64,000 nt of DNA from IMG/VR virus record IMGVR_UViG_3300029286_000025, positions 17,159 to 81,158 of that record; one strand, given 5' to 3'. Position 1 is the stretch's first letter. The number at the start of each line of letters is the position of its first letter. Both the position numbers and the translations under genes were made by a program. A model generated the notes under the pieces. The model made no database searches. It worked only from the letters and a program-made list of their open reading frames with translations, and was not told where the DNA came from. The DNA is from a virus. This document shows, piece after piece, positions 8,483 through 16,567 of the stretch.

Positions 8483-9208
8483 GTGATTTATAAAAAAATT
8501 GAAGATTTTGAAAGTGCAATATGTGAGGGATTGATTCATACTCATAATATAGAATCTTCAGTACATATGTTAAGTAATTGGTATGAAGTTATGACGAAAT
8601 ATTTTCACATTGATATTTTAGATAATGATACTTTTAAAATTATAATAAAAGATATTATTACAACAAGTTTATTTAAAGTTTTGATAAGAGATATAAATAA
8701 TTTGGGTTATTTTTCATCTTTAATATATTTAGAAAATGATGGTAATATGATTAATCGTTTTGAATATAATTACGATAAAATTAATAATATCATAATGAGT
8801 AAAAACATAATTGGAATTGAAATTATATGTGAAAAAAAATTTGATGATGAAATAAAAATATTAAATAAATTGTATCATGTTTGTAGAAAACAAAGTATAG
8901 AAAAAATATTAAAAAATGGGTTATGTCCAAAATCAAAAAAAAGAATTAGTAATCATCCAGAAAGAATTTATTTTTGCTTAGATATACAAAGTTGTGAGGA
9001 TTTAATAAATAGATTCGAAATGAATGATACAATTAAAAAATTACCAGAACAAAAATATAAAATTTTGGAAATAGATATACCAAAATTGAAATCAGATTAT
9101 TTTGAAATAAATAAAGAAATTATATTTAGAAAAGATCCAAATATGAATAAAAATGGAATTTATACTTATGATAATATTCCAAAGGAATATGTAAAAATAA
9201 ATAAATAA
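8483..9208 (+). CDS. ADP-ribosyltransferase/KptA-like protein
   Basis: The frame begins with GTG directly after the previous stop codon, so translation is probably coupled. Another possible start is the Met at codon 29. The C-terminal 110 residues contain LYHVCRKQSIEKILKNGLCP, then RIYFCLDIQSC, then ILEID and a closing YDNIPKEYVKI. That matches, segment by segment, the ART-like module of 4018-5046 (FYHATKPEYL..., IxxxGLxP, ENIPPKFISI). The N-terminal 130 residues are unassigned. Catalytic ability cannot be judged from the motif alone. A nucleic-acid or protein ADP-ribosylation role, or tRNA 2'-phosphate removal, are both possible. Confidence 0.5.
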   Translation: MIYKKIEDFESAICEGLIHTHNIESSVHMLSNWYEVMTKYFHIDILDNDTFKIIIKDIITTSLFKVLIRDINNLGYFSSLIYLENDGNMINRFEYNYDKINNIIMSKNIIGIEIICEKKFDDEIKILNKLYHVCRKQSIEKILKNGLCPKSKKRISNHPERIYFCLDIQSCEDLINRFEMNDTIKKLPEQKYKILEIDIPKLKSDYFEINKEIIFRKDPNMNKNGIYTYDNIPKEYVKINK

Positions 9209-9213
9209 AAATT

Positions 9214-10161
9214 ATGACAGAAGAAAAAATTAAACAAGAAGATCCTTTAACAAAGTATTTACAACAAGAAACAACAACAAAAACGGAATCAGTTCCAATC
9301 GATTCGGTTGATTACGAAATGTCAAATGAGAATTTATTAGATTATTTGACTGTTGATTTAAACGCTTTACCAGCTGGAGTGTTTTACAAGCCCGGAACTA
9401 AAATTATGATAAGAGCGGCAAGTGTTTCTGAAGTTCAGGCGTATTCTGCGATTGTAAATGAAAATTTAGTGGATGTTACAGAAAAAATGAATGAAATGTT
9501 ATCACGTTGTATTCGTATTAAATTTCCAAATGGGTTATTGGGATCATATAAAGATTTAAGGGATAATGATAGAATTTTTTTAATTTTTATGGTTAGAGAA
9601 TTAACATTTCAAAAAAATGTAAATTTAGCAAAAGATGTTAAATGTGGTGAATGTGATCACGAATTTAAAATTCAATATCGTGCAACACCAAATAAAGAAT
9701 ATCCAAAAACATTTGTTAATCATGAAACTAATAATGATTTAAAACAATTTTTTAATACAAATGAAAGAGTTTTTGAATTTAATGTTAATGGAAAAATATG
9801 GAAAATAGCACCACCGACAATTAGTTTACAGGAAGCGTTTTTTAAATCAATAAAAGACTCAGTTCAAAACGGAAAAACACCAAATGTTTCTTTTATGAAA
9901 ATCATTCCATATACTTTAACACATTTAAGAACAATATCAGAAGATGGAATTAAAGCGAAGGAAGAAGAATTTAAGAAGATGGATATGGAAGAGTTTCAAT
10001 TTTTAAATCAAGCTGTTGAAAAATTACAATTTGGTATTAAAGAATTAGAAACAAAATGTCCATCGTGTGGGTTGGAGGTCCACACCGAATTTACGTTTCC
10101 CGAAGGAGCCTCAAGTATTTTCGTTATTCCAAGTATCTTTGACAAGTTTACGAAAAAATAA
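9214..10161 (+). CDS. Baseplate hub assembly protein, T4 gp26-like, with split zinc ribbon
   Basis: 315 residues. After a disordered acidic N-terminus comes a beta segment (LPAGVFYKPGTKIMIRAAS), a helical part, and two Cys pairs: KCGEC at 144-147 and KCPSCG near 285, which together could bind one zinc. This arrangement is seen in gp26-like baseplate proteins of T4-like phages, which act in hub assembly and may not remain in the virion. Its place after tail tube genes agrees. The 3' end overlaps an open frame shifted by one base that encodes the next small protein (see findings). The family assignment is from memory of the layout, so moderate. Confidence 0.5.
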   Translation: MTEEKIKQEDPLTKYLQQETTTKTESVPIDSVDYEMSNENLLDYLTVDLNALPAGVFYKPGTKIMIRAASVSEVQAYSAIVNENLVDVTEKMNEMLSRCIRIKFPNGLLGSYKDLRDNDRIFLIFMVRELTFQKNVNLAKDVKCGECDHEFKIQYRATPNKEYPKTFVNHETNNDLKQFFNTNERVFEFNVNGKIWKIAPPTISLQEAFFKSIKDSVQNGKTPNVSFMKIIPYTLTHLRTISEDGIKAKEEEFKKMDMEEFQFLNQAVEKLQFGIKELETKCPSCGLEVHTEFTFPEGASSIFVIPSIFDKFTKK

Positions 10162-10171
10162 ATTTGAATTC

Positions 10172-10387
10172 ATGTATCAAATGAGACAACCAACATCTGT
10201 TGTTGATAGTTGGCCTTATTATGAATTTGAAGATTATATAAATTTATTAAATGAAAGACACGAAGAAGAGAAAAAACATAGAGATAAACAGGAAACAGAA
10301 CAAGGAAAAGGTGTTCCAAATTTTGGAAACTTATCCAATTTGACAAAATCTTTTAATCCTAGTAGTTTTAAACTTCCAAAATTCTAA
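10172..10387 (+). CDS. Small tail protein downstream of the gp26-like gene
   Basis: 71 residues beginning MYQMRQPTSVVDSWPYYEFE, then a charged helix (LNERHEEEKKHRDKQE) and a low-complexity Asn/Ser-rich tail. The W-x-YYEFE motif near the start recalls the short second partner of tail assembly chaperone pairs. The start at 10172 lies 11 bases after the upstream stop. The same frame is open back to about 10067, overlapping the upstream gene. An internal alternative start is the Met at 10181. Confidence 0.5.
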   Translation: MYQMRQPTSVVDSWPYYEFEDYINLLNERHEEEKKHRDKQETEQGKGVPNFGNLSNLTKSFNPSSFKLPKF

Positions 10388-10399
10388 AATGATTATGAA

Positions 10400-11287
10400 A
10401 TGATGATTAAGAATTTAAAATATTTGAAAAAATTTGAAAATTTTCAAGAAAAATCTGTTCCGATTTTGTTGAAAAAAATTTCATTGATTATAAGAAAAGA
10501 TATTGTTGATAGTGGTAATAAATCTTTTAAAAAATCATATTCAATAGATGGTATTGATTTTATTATAATTGTAAATTATAAGTTTGGTGAACATCAACCA
10601 TATTATTCAAATGTTAATATTTATAGTATATTATCAGATCCCGAAAAATATATTGAAATACCGATTAATGTGGTTGATAATGATATAAATATTGATTATT
10701 TAATGTCAATTATTTTACACGAATTAAGACATATATATGATATTTATACTGTGGTGGATGATATTGAAATGAATGAATTTTTAAAAATTTATGGATTTGA
10801 TAAATTTAAAGGAACTGATTTTTCTTATTTTACAAATTTAATATATTTATCATTAGAACACGAACTTATTGCACGTCATAATATGTTATATGAATTATTT
10901 AGATGGATTAATATTACAGATAAATTATATGAGATATTTAAAAAATCTTACACTTATGTTGCATTAAATAATTTTAATCATGTAAAATTTATAAATATGT
11001 ATAATTTTTCACAATTACTTATTTTCACCGAAAATTTTATAAATCATATAAAAGGTGATGAAATAATAAATAATGAAAATGATTTGATTTTATATTATAA
11101 AAAATGGGAAGAATTTTTTATAAATAAATCAAACGAATTTATGATATATGTAGATGAATTATTAAATGATGTTATTGATGATGTTGTTAATGATAAAGTT
11201 TATGAAAGATTATGTGGTTATGTTTCATATAATGAAGATATTAATAATAAAGTTTCATTAAAAATGTTTGAAAAAATGATAAAATAA
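10400..11287 (+). CDS. Putative zinc metallopeptidase (HELRH motif)
   Basis: 295 residues. Residues 107-111 are HELRH within SIILHELRHIYDIYT, a zincin HExxH helix with hydrophobic residues before it. EHELIARHN near residue 160 could give the third ligand. The N-terminus (MMIKNLKYLKKFENFQE) resembles, with extra residues, the capsid-targeting-like peptides nearby. The remainder is helical and very rich in Asn, Ile and Lys. No close family is recognised. A packaged protease, or one acting on virion proteins, is possible. The catalytic motif is clear but a single HExxH can also occur by chance. Confidence 0.5.
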   Translation: MMIKNLKYLKKFENFQEKSVPILLKKISLIIRKDIVDSGNKSFKKSYSIDGIDFIIIVNYKFGEHQPYYSNVNIYSILSDPEKYIEIPINVVDNDINIDYLMSIILHELRHIYDIYTVVDDIEMNEFLKIYGFDKFKGTDFSYFTNLIYLSLEHELIARHNMLYELFRWINITDKLYEIFKKSYTYVALNNFNHVKFINMYNFSQLLIFTENFINHIKGDEIINNENDLILYYKKWEEFFINKSNEFMIYVDELLNDVIDDVVNDKVYERLCGYVSYNEDINNKVSLKMFEKMIK

Positions 11288-11303
11288 AAATGAATATCAT
11301 TTT

Positions 11304-11314
11304 TTAATATATAA
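11304..11314 (+). promoter_or_regulatory. Promoter-like box TTAATATATAA
   Basis: The core lies 22 bases before the HAD-like gene start and matches the box found before the tail tube and other genes. Confidence 0.35.
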
Positions 11315-11335
11315 TGGAAATATAAATGATATTAA

Positions 11336-12202
11336 ATGAATAAGAAGATAGTTTTCTTTGATTTGGACGGTTCTTTGTGGAATAATGATAACGATATATG
11401 GATCATAGACAAAGAACGTCCTAGCAAACCTGTGGTGGTTTTAAACCCAATTGAATTTGCATTAATTAAAAGGGGACATTATAAGAAAGATAATATTGTT
11501 TTGGATTATAATGGTCAATGTTTTTATATTAGTGAAGAATTATCAAAACGTATCCAGAAAAAAGTCAAAACAGAAAATATGGAACGTTTTGGTATATCTT
11601 TAATGCCATTTGTTAGTAAAGAATTGCTTAATAAATCAAAAATTGAATTTCTATTAAAAAATATAGAACATTTAAGATTTGATAAATTTGTTGATATTGG
11701 AATATTAACAGCAAGATCCAATCAAAGAACCAGTTCAGATCAATTAAACAAATTAAGATTGGAATTAAAAAACATAAATATTGATTTGAAAAAAATTTAT
11801 TTTGTTGGTACTAGTGTTAATACCGGACAAAATTACATGAATAAAATAAATATTTTACTTGAACATTTAATTGGTTTTAAAATTAAAACAGGTAAATTTG
11901 TATCATTGAAACAAGATTGGTATCCCAATGTTAGTTTTTATGATGATGATACCCAAAACATTTTTTATGCAAATGATATTCAAAAATTCTTCGAAGAAAT
12001 AATAAGAAAAACTGATGATGAAATGTTACATCTGATAATGGAAAGATTAGATACAGTTAAAATTCAACTGGATAATTATTTAGTAACTTCAAACGATATA
12101 AATAGATTTGTTAAATCAACAGTAATATTACAAAAACCAATGAGATTTCCTATAAGAGAAAGAATGAAATATATTAAGGATTTTAAAGGTTTTAAATTGT
12201 GA
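11336..12202 (+). CDS. HAD-superfamily phosphatase-like protein
   Basis: The protein opens with IVFFDLDGSLW, which is HAD motif I (D-x-D-G) with the nucleophile Asp near residue 9 and general acid Asp near 11. Motif II may be GILTARSN, with Thr/Ser after a hydrophobic strand. SFYDDDTQN near residue 205 fits motif IV with its paired Asp. The cap is about 130 residues. Such proteins dephosphorylate nucleotides, sugars or 3'-phosphate nucleic acid ends. The next genes are RNA-related by homology, which would suit an end-healing phosphatase, but this is inference. The C-terminus ends RMKYIKDFKGFKL. Confidence 0.65.
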   Translation: MNKKIVFFDLDGSLWNNDNDIWIIDKERPSKPVVVLNPIEFALIKRGHYKKDNIVLDYNGQCFYISEELSKRIQKKVKTENMERFGISLMPFVSKELLNKSKIEFLLKNIEHLRFDKFVDIGILTARSNQRTSSDQLNKLRLELKNINIDLKKIYFVGTSVNTGQNYMNKINILLEHLIGFKIKTGKFVSLKQDWYPNVSFYDDDTQNIFYANDIQKFFEEIIRKTDDEMLHLIMERLDTVKIQLDNYLVTSNDINRFVKSTVILQKPMRFPIRERMKYIKDFKGFKL

Positions 12203-12265
12203 ATTCAAAAGAAATCTACGACATCTTTAGTAAATGAATTTTGATGAAATGGTCTTTAAATAATT

Positions 12266-12514
12266 TCATATCGTGAATTCTATTCCAAGTTCATCGTACT
12301 TTTCAATCCAAAGTAGTGTTAGAAAATCATTAAGTTTTTTATATTTTTCATCAATAAATTTGTTTTTACATATCGGTTTAAACATTTTAAAATATAAATC
12401 TATGAGTTTTCTGGAATTTTTAAGATGTTCTTCTTTTACACATGAATCAATAGTATCTACAATTTTATAAAATGATTCAAATTCGTTTGGTTTTTTATTA
12501 CTTGATATTTTCAT
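12266..12514 (-). CDS. Hypothetical protein, 82 aa
   Basis: A small, mostly helical, charged protein (ESFYKIVDTIDSCVKEEHLKN, then DEKYKKLNDFLTLLW). It starts two bases after the stop of the Pth2-like gene, so both are in one operon read leftward. No family recognised. Confidence 0.5.
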   Translation of the reverse strand: MKISSNKKPNEFESFYKIVDTIDSCVKEEHLKNSRKLIDLYFKMFKPICKNKFIDEKYKKLNDFLTLLWIEKYDELGIEFTI

Positions 12515-12515
12515 T

Positions 12516-13070
12516 TTAAGCCAATTTTTTACCGTAAATTAATTCTTTCAATTTTGCGTTTTGTTGTCCACCAACAAGATGAACCCAACTTAAAAATTCT
12601 GTATTCAAGTTTTCAGATTCATCATATGGTGGTTCCATTTCTTTTTCATCGTCAGATAAATGATAAAACTCAGAAACCCATTTAATAAAAGGTGGATATG
12701 TTTCCCAATCAAAAACTTTTTCATCACAAATGAAACAAAGAGATGAAAGTGAATTGTTTAAATCAGGTTCACGAAAAGATGAAAATGGGATTTTATTATC
12801 AATGAGATATCTTTCGTATAATTCCATTGTTCCCAATTTGGATTCATCAATATAAATATTTTTATCACCGTGAACAATTCCATCATTACTTACGCCACCA
12901 TTGAGTAAAATAAAAGTTTTATGGTTATTAAACCAATCCTTATATAATTTGGTTTTTCCAAATTGATTTGAATATTCTTGTGAACAATGTCCGGCTTGTA
13001 TCCCTTTATCAATTGTTCCAATGTTTCCCATAACAAAAAAATACATTCTTAATTCTTTTTCTTTTTTCAT
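12516..13070 (-). CDS. Peptidyl-tRNA hydrolase Pth2-like protein
   Basis: 184 residues. The N-terminal strand RMYFFVMGNIGTIDKG leads into IQAGHCSQEYS, which matches the Q-x-x-H helix start of Pth2 proteins. A Trp-containing segment (YKDWFNNHKTFILL) is followed by a helix (MELYERYLIDNKIPF) and FREPDLNNSLSSLCFICDE, resembling the Pth2 closing strand (D/E-P-D-x-x-x-x-T/S-L). Pth2 enzymes release peptides from peptidyl-tRNA. It is first of a short leftward operon and lies beside a split CCA/poly(A)-type nucleotidyltransferase, so a tRNA-related role is attractive. Catalysis is unproven. Confidence 0.5.
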   Translation of the reverse strand: MKKEKELRMYFFVMGNIGTIDKGIQAGHCSQEYSNQFGKTKLYKDWFNNHKTFILLNGGVSNDGIVHGDKNIYIDESKLGTMELYERYLIDNKIPFSSFREPDLNNSLSSLCFICDEKVFDWETYPPFIKWVSEFYHLSDDEKEMEPPYDESENLNTEFLSWVHLVGGQQNAKLKELIYGKKLA

Positions 13071-13110
13071 TTATTTATACTTATAGTATGATTGTGAATA
13101 CAAAATTAAA

Positions 13111-13494
13111 CTATTCTTCAAAATTTTCAAATAAAACAGAAATTGCTTCTCTGATGGTTGGTTTCCAATTATCTTTTTCTACAAAAAAGGTAAGACTACA
13201 ATCTGATGGTACTGTTGATACAGAACTGTATCCATCTGTTCCCATAGCAAAGTTTCCATTATCATCGTATAAAATAGAAGCATCACCACCCAATTTTGTC
13301 AATGTTTCAAGAATGAAATCGACTGGTAAGTTTTTATGATGTAGTGATAATAAATCGTGAATTTCTTCACCCAATTCATCAATTTCTTTTGGTTCTTCCA
13401 TATCGTAATCCAGTGTTTCTTCGTTCCAACTATTTTCGTATTGGTTAAGAAATGATTCACGAATTTTTAATTTATTTTCTATAATATTTATCAT
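13111..13494 (-). CDS. Hypothetical acidic protein, 127 aa
   Basis: I place the start at 13494 (MINIIENKLKIRESF) because an A-rich leader precedes it, while an upstream in-frame Met would overlap the neighbouring gene's end. The protein has an acidic middle (YDMEEPKEIDELGEEIHDLL), then ILETLTKLGGDASILYDDNG, a compact strand pair and a C-terminal helix. The second half resembles small alpha/beta single-domain proteins, but I do not recognise it. Confidence 0.5.
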   Translation of the reverse strand: MINIIENKLKIRESFLNQYENSWNEETLDYDMEEPKEIDELGEEIHDLLSLHHKNLPVDFILETLTKLGGDASILYDDNGNFAMGTDGYSSVSTVPSDCSLTFFVEKDNWKPTIREAISVLFENFEE

Positions 13495-13508
13495 AATTAT
13501 ATTATTTT

Positions 13509-14345
13509 TTATTTTTGATAATCTAAACCACATTCCAAAGTGGAATTCAGTTCTTTTTTAATATAATCCAAATACCATTTTCCAAAATCGGATTTGATGT
13601 CATCAGAATTTGTATCTTTAAAAAATTGTTCATTTTTTTCTTTACGATATTCAGTAATAACATTACCCAATTCTTTTCCTTTTAATCCAGACCATTCCAT
13701 CACCAATTCACCATTGAATTTAGCCCTTATCTTTTGATTATCTTCATCTTTCTTTTTCAAAATTTCAATTTGTTCAAGAAAATGAACTTCCGGAAAACTG
13801 GAATCGATTAAATTCAATACATCATTTGTTAATTTTTCATTATCGAATTGAAAATCTTTAATATATTCCAAAAATTTATTAAAAGTTGGACGTTTCTTGT
13901 TTCTTTTTCTATCATCTTGATTTAAATTTTCCAAGAAAAATATTTGTGGTTTAAAATATTTACATGAAATAATCCAATCATAAATTTCTTCTAATGTTTC
14001 AAATCCATTATATTTACGATTAATGTCCAATCCCATAAATGGAAACATTTTATTTATATCTTTTGTGATTAAAATTTCACCCAATTTATTAGACAGTGAT
14101 TTATTGAAAATGATAGCATATAATCCATCTGGTCTATATTTTAAATATCCACGAATAGTATTATCATATTTTTTAATTAATCCCATTTTATATCCTTTTT
14201 TTGTATAACTTTCAATTTCTTTTTTTAAAACGTATAAATTTTTATTTCCGTTATTCATCCAAGTTTTACCATAAGATGAATTATCATTTCCACAATTTTT
14301 ACCTTTTTTTGATAATGATAATTTATTTTTTGTTTCTTCTGACAT
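13509..14345 (-). CDS. C-terminal half of a split CCA/poly(A)-type nucleotidyltransferase, fused to a homing endonuclease tail
   Basis: From about residue 68 (YLKYRPDGLYAIIFN) onward this is the helical body of a class II nucleotidyltransferase: FPFMGLDINRKYNGFETLEE, then helices, then GLKGKELGNVITEYRKEKNE, which is the G-x-E-L-G-x-x-I motif of tRNA nucleotidyltransferases and poly(A) polymerases. The first 60 residues instead match the end of a NUMOD3-containing GIY-YIG endonuclease (MSEETKNKLSLSKKGKN, GKTWMNNGNKN, GYKMGLIKK). The same frame stays open upstream to 14867. The catalytic N-terminal half lies at 14927-15337. An endonuclease gene has thus split the enzyme. Whether the halves still assemble is unknown. 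Confidence 0.7.
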   Translation of the reverse strand: MSEETKNKLSLSKKGKNCGNDNSSYGKTWMNNGNKNLYVLKKEIESYTKKGYKMGLIKKYDNTIRGYLKYRPDGLYAIIFNKSLSNKLGEILITKDINKMFPFMGLDINRKYNGFETLEEIYDWIISCKYFKPQIFFLENLNQDDRKRNKKRPTFNKFLEYIKDFQFDNEKLTNDVLNLIDSSFPEVHFLEQIEILKKKDEDNQKIRAKFNGELVMEWSGLKGKELGNVITEYRKEKNEQFFKDTNSDDIKSDFGKWYLDYIKKELNSTLECGLDYQK

Positions 14346-14910
14346 TGGTATATTTTTGTTCCAAGGTATATTACCGATGTTTTTTCCTTTTGTTGCTTTT
14401 GATATTTTTATACGAGTTTCTTCTGATGTTAAATGTCCTGTTTGTGTTTTAAATTTATCTTTTTGTTCTTGAGTCCATTTTTTACCTTTATTATATTCGG
14501 ATAATTTTAATTTTGTAATATCAGATAATTTTTTCCCTTTATGTTTTTTAGATATTTTTTCTTTTGTTTCATTAGAATGTTTATACCATTTTCTATTTTC
14601 TATTGTTTTTTTATATATTTCATTCTTTTTTTCTTCTGAATATCCTTTGATAACATTTCCACCATCACCACCTTTTGCTATATTATAAAATTGATTCGAT
14701 TCACATGCTTTGTAAAAATCAATCCAATATTTTTCTTTTTCCTTTAATTCTTCCGATGTATTACAATGTTCAATTATTTCTTTTTTGAAATTTTCTTTAC
14801 CATATTTTTTTACAGATCTAGTTAAATGTATTCCAGAACCAAAATAATTTGAATCATTTTTTTCATCTTAAATTACCATTATGATTTTTATTTTTATATA
14901 TAAAAATCAT
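14165..14910 (-). pseudogene. Decayed GIY-YIG homing endonuclease inserted in the nucleotidyltransferase gene
   Basis: Read leftward, a short frame at 14910-14863 encodes MIFIYKNKNHNGNLR and stops. A different frame, open from 14867, continues with SNYFGSGIHLTRSVKKYGKE, KYWIDFYKA and AKGGDGG, which is the second half of a GIY-YIG domain, and then NUMOD3 repeats (KEKISKKHKGKKLSD and similar). The segment with the YIG strand and catalytic Arg is missing, and the two pieces need a frameshift to join. The nuclease is therefore probably dead. The insert is about 750 bases, too small to hold a group I intron as well, so splicing is unlikely. Confidence 0.7.
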
Positions 14911-14926
14911 AAGGTTCGTTATCGGG

Positions 14927-15337
14927 TCATTCTTCAAATTTTATAGATCTAAATAATTTTCCCAACAAATTACTTGTTGGGTCGTAATCCATCCAAAATT
15001 TAGTGGATTCCCAAACAGATTCAGCGACCGGAATTAAATCAATTTGAAATTGTTCAAAATCAAAAGTTGTTGTTCCATCATTTACCACAATTTCATTTGG
15101 TGATAAATGTTTATCGATTTCTTTACGAATATTTATACCTTTATTATAAAACTGATTATCTACTTTCAATAGAATATCCATATCACCATGATCCGGTTTG
15201 GTATGGTAAAATTTCAGAACATAAATTTCAGTTCCAAAAATTTCTTTCAATTTCGGAATTAAACGACTTTGAATGTCATAAAACTGTTCTGTCGTTTTAC
15301 GCTCGGTGAATGTATGCTTTAACGCCTTTCCTCCCAT
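14927..15337 (-). CDS. N-terminal catalytic half of the split nucleotidyltransferase
   Basis: 136 residues holding the Pol-beta-type palm: FYHTKPDHGDMDILLKVDNQ gives the paired metal-binding Asp residues (D-x-D), and FDFEQFQIDLIPVAES gives the third carboxylate (I-D-L). It ends KFWMDYDPTSNLLGKLFRSI plus a few residues before a TGA. In intact relatives the chain continues directly into the part found at 13509-14345. The start codon overlaps the upstream stop (TAATG), implying coupled translation. The substrate could be tRNA 3' ends or other RNAs, perhaps those near the Ro60 gene. Confidence 0.7.
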   Translation of the reverse strand: MGGKALKHTFTERKTTEQFYDIQSRLIPKLKEIFGTEIYVLKFYHTKPDHGDMDILLKVDNQFYNKGINIRKEIDKHLSPNEIVVNDGTTTFDFEQFQIDLIPVAESVWESTKFWMDYDPTSNLLGKLFRSIKFEE

Positions 15338-15630
15338 TATTTCAAAAGTTTTATTTGTTTCATATATTTTTTGAATATTTTTATGTCAGGTGTTGTGATC
15401 CAATCCTTATTGTTTTGTAAATCATCTTCACTATTATAAATATAATATATGGTTTGATGTGAAAATAATAATGTATTGTTTTTTTGTCTTTTATATTTAT
15501 TCCACAATTTTTTATCCGATGTTATTAAACAAGGGATTTTATCGTTTGCTAAATCTGATTCACTTCTATAAACATAGAATGTGGTTTGAGCTAAAAAAAT
15601 TTTACCGTTTATTATTTCACGAACTACCAT
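15337..15630 (-). CDS. Hypothetical protein with two similar halves, 97 aa
   Basis: I choose the start at 15630 because the upstream gene stops one base before it, the usual coupled arrangement. The protein contains two related units: TTFYVYRSESDLANDKIPCL with SDKKLWNKYK, and QTIYYIYNSEDDLQNNKDWI with PDIKIFKKYM, so it is an internal duplication of about 40 residues. No known family is recognised. It overlaps the nucleotidyltransferase start and is probably in the same operon. Confidence 0.6.
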   Translation of the reverse strand: MVVREIINGKIFLAQTTFYVYRSESDLANDKIPCLITSDKKLWNKYKRQKNNTLLFSHQTIYYIYNSEDDLQNNKDWITTPDIKIFKKYMKQIKLLK

Positions 15631-15631
15631 T

Positions 15632-15928
15632 TCACCCCCATTGACTTCTAAGTTCGTCCCCTGCATCATCATCCCCATCTAACCAATTGGCTGCCATTGT
15701 AGCGGAATTATTCATATCATAAACTTCATCCGGATTCCATTGATCATAAACTTCATCCGGATTCCATTGATCATCAACTTGATCGGTGTCCATTTCTTCT
15801 TCAATGACTTGAATTTGAGCATCAAGTTGTGCATGATTATCTTCCCCAAAAAAATTAAAGTGTGGGGCCTTTTCTTTTTGTCCTTCTAATAAGGAAACCA
15901 TTTCATTTCTTTCGGCAAGTGTTCTCAT
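15632..15928 (-). CDS. Acidic protein with short tandem repeat, 98 aa
   Basis: Starts MRTLAERNEMVSLLEGQKEK and becomes strongly acidic. The unit QWNPDEVYD occurs twice in a row, encoded by a 30-bp DNA tandem repeat near 15720-15775. The end (DGDDDAGDELRSQWG) is also acidic. It is the first gene of a leftward operon leading through a duplicated-domain protein to the split nucleotidyltransferase. Function unknown, and a partner-binding or nucleic-acid-mimicking role would only be a guess. Confidence 0.5.
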   Translation of the reverse strand: MRTLAERNEMVSLLEGQKEKAPHFNFFGEDNHAQLDAQIQVIEEEMDTDQVDDQWNPDEVYDQWNPDEVYDMNNSATMAANWLDGDDDAGDELRSQWG

Positions 15929-15987
15929 AATATTTTTATATTTTTATTTGAATTACAAAACTACAACAAACTTTTGAAATAAAAAAA

Positions 15988-16004
15988 TAATATATAAAAT
16001 AAAT
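15988..16004 (+). promoter_or_regulatory. Promoter-like box TAATATATAAAATAAAT
   Basis: Lies 15 bases before the gene at 16019 and matches the window-wide box. Confidence 0.35.
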
Positions 16005-16018
16005 CAAATTAATTTAAT

Positions 16019-16441
16019 ATGAAAAATTATAAGAATTTCATTAACGAAGAAATGGTAAGTTTCGATACCGTTTTTAAAACAGAAGTTAGTGATGTAACAA
16101 TATATGGATTGGAAGAAACATTATCTAATAGTCCAGATGATGTGGATATAAGTCCAAGTAATGCAATTGTAACTTGGAATTTACAACCGGATATGAGACA
16201 AGATAGAATAAAATCTATGGATTTAGTTGTTACAAGAATAGAATGTCAAATTGAATGGAGTATTTATAAAGAAGGTTTGAATAATGCTAGACTTAAAGAT
16301 AATTATATTTATTTTGATACTGATTCACAAGATTTTAAAGATTGGGAAATAGATCCACATATAGATTTTGAAACAGATGGTGGTGTTTGTCCAGATTGTG
16401 TGGAAATTGATTATAATTACAAAAAGATTACTATTACTTAA
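16019..16441 (+). CDS. Protein with capsid-targeting-like N-terminus, 140 aa
   Basis: Begins MKNYKNFINEE, the same pattern as the MKTFEQFINE proteins at 5-6 kb, with I-N-E as a candidate prohead protease site. The rest looks like a beta-rich single domain (DVTIYGLEETL, MDLVVTRIECQIEWSIYKEG) with a CPDC motif near the end. The gene stands alone between leftward genes and a homing endonuclease and has its own promoter-like box. A packaged internal protein is suggested by the N-terminus only. Confidence 0.55.
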   Translation: MKNYKNFINEEMVSFDTVFKTEVSDVTIYGLEETLSNSPDDVDISPSNAIVTWNLQPDMRQDRIKSMDLVVTRIECQIEWSIYKEGLNNARLKDNYIYFDTDSQDFKDWEIDPHIDFETDGGVCPDCVEIDYNYKKITIT

Positions 16442-16567
16442 TTTTCTGATTTTACAAATGAAAGTCCAGAATTAATTACAGAAATTTTCAAATCAATTTT
16501 TATTTTAAATCCGGGATAATGATTTGATTAAAAATGAAGTCATAGACGAAAAAGAATTTTATATAGT

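Noticed and set aside
10067-10171. Early start for the small gene after the gp26-like gene
   Set aside because: The stretch overlaps well-conserved coding sequence including the second Cys pair, and its translation looks random. Kept only as the basis of the frameshift idea.
13088-13339. Plus-strand open frame of 83 codons
   Set aside because: It is antisense to the 13111-13494 gene and lacks any leader of its own beyond the divergent neighbour's.
14165-14910. Group I intron in the nucleotidyltransferase gene
   Set aside because: The insert is filled by endonuclease coding sequence and leaves no room for an intron core. The C-half is in frame with the endonuclease tail.
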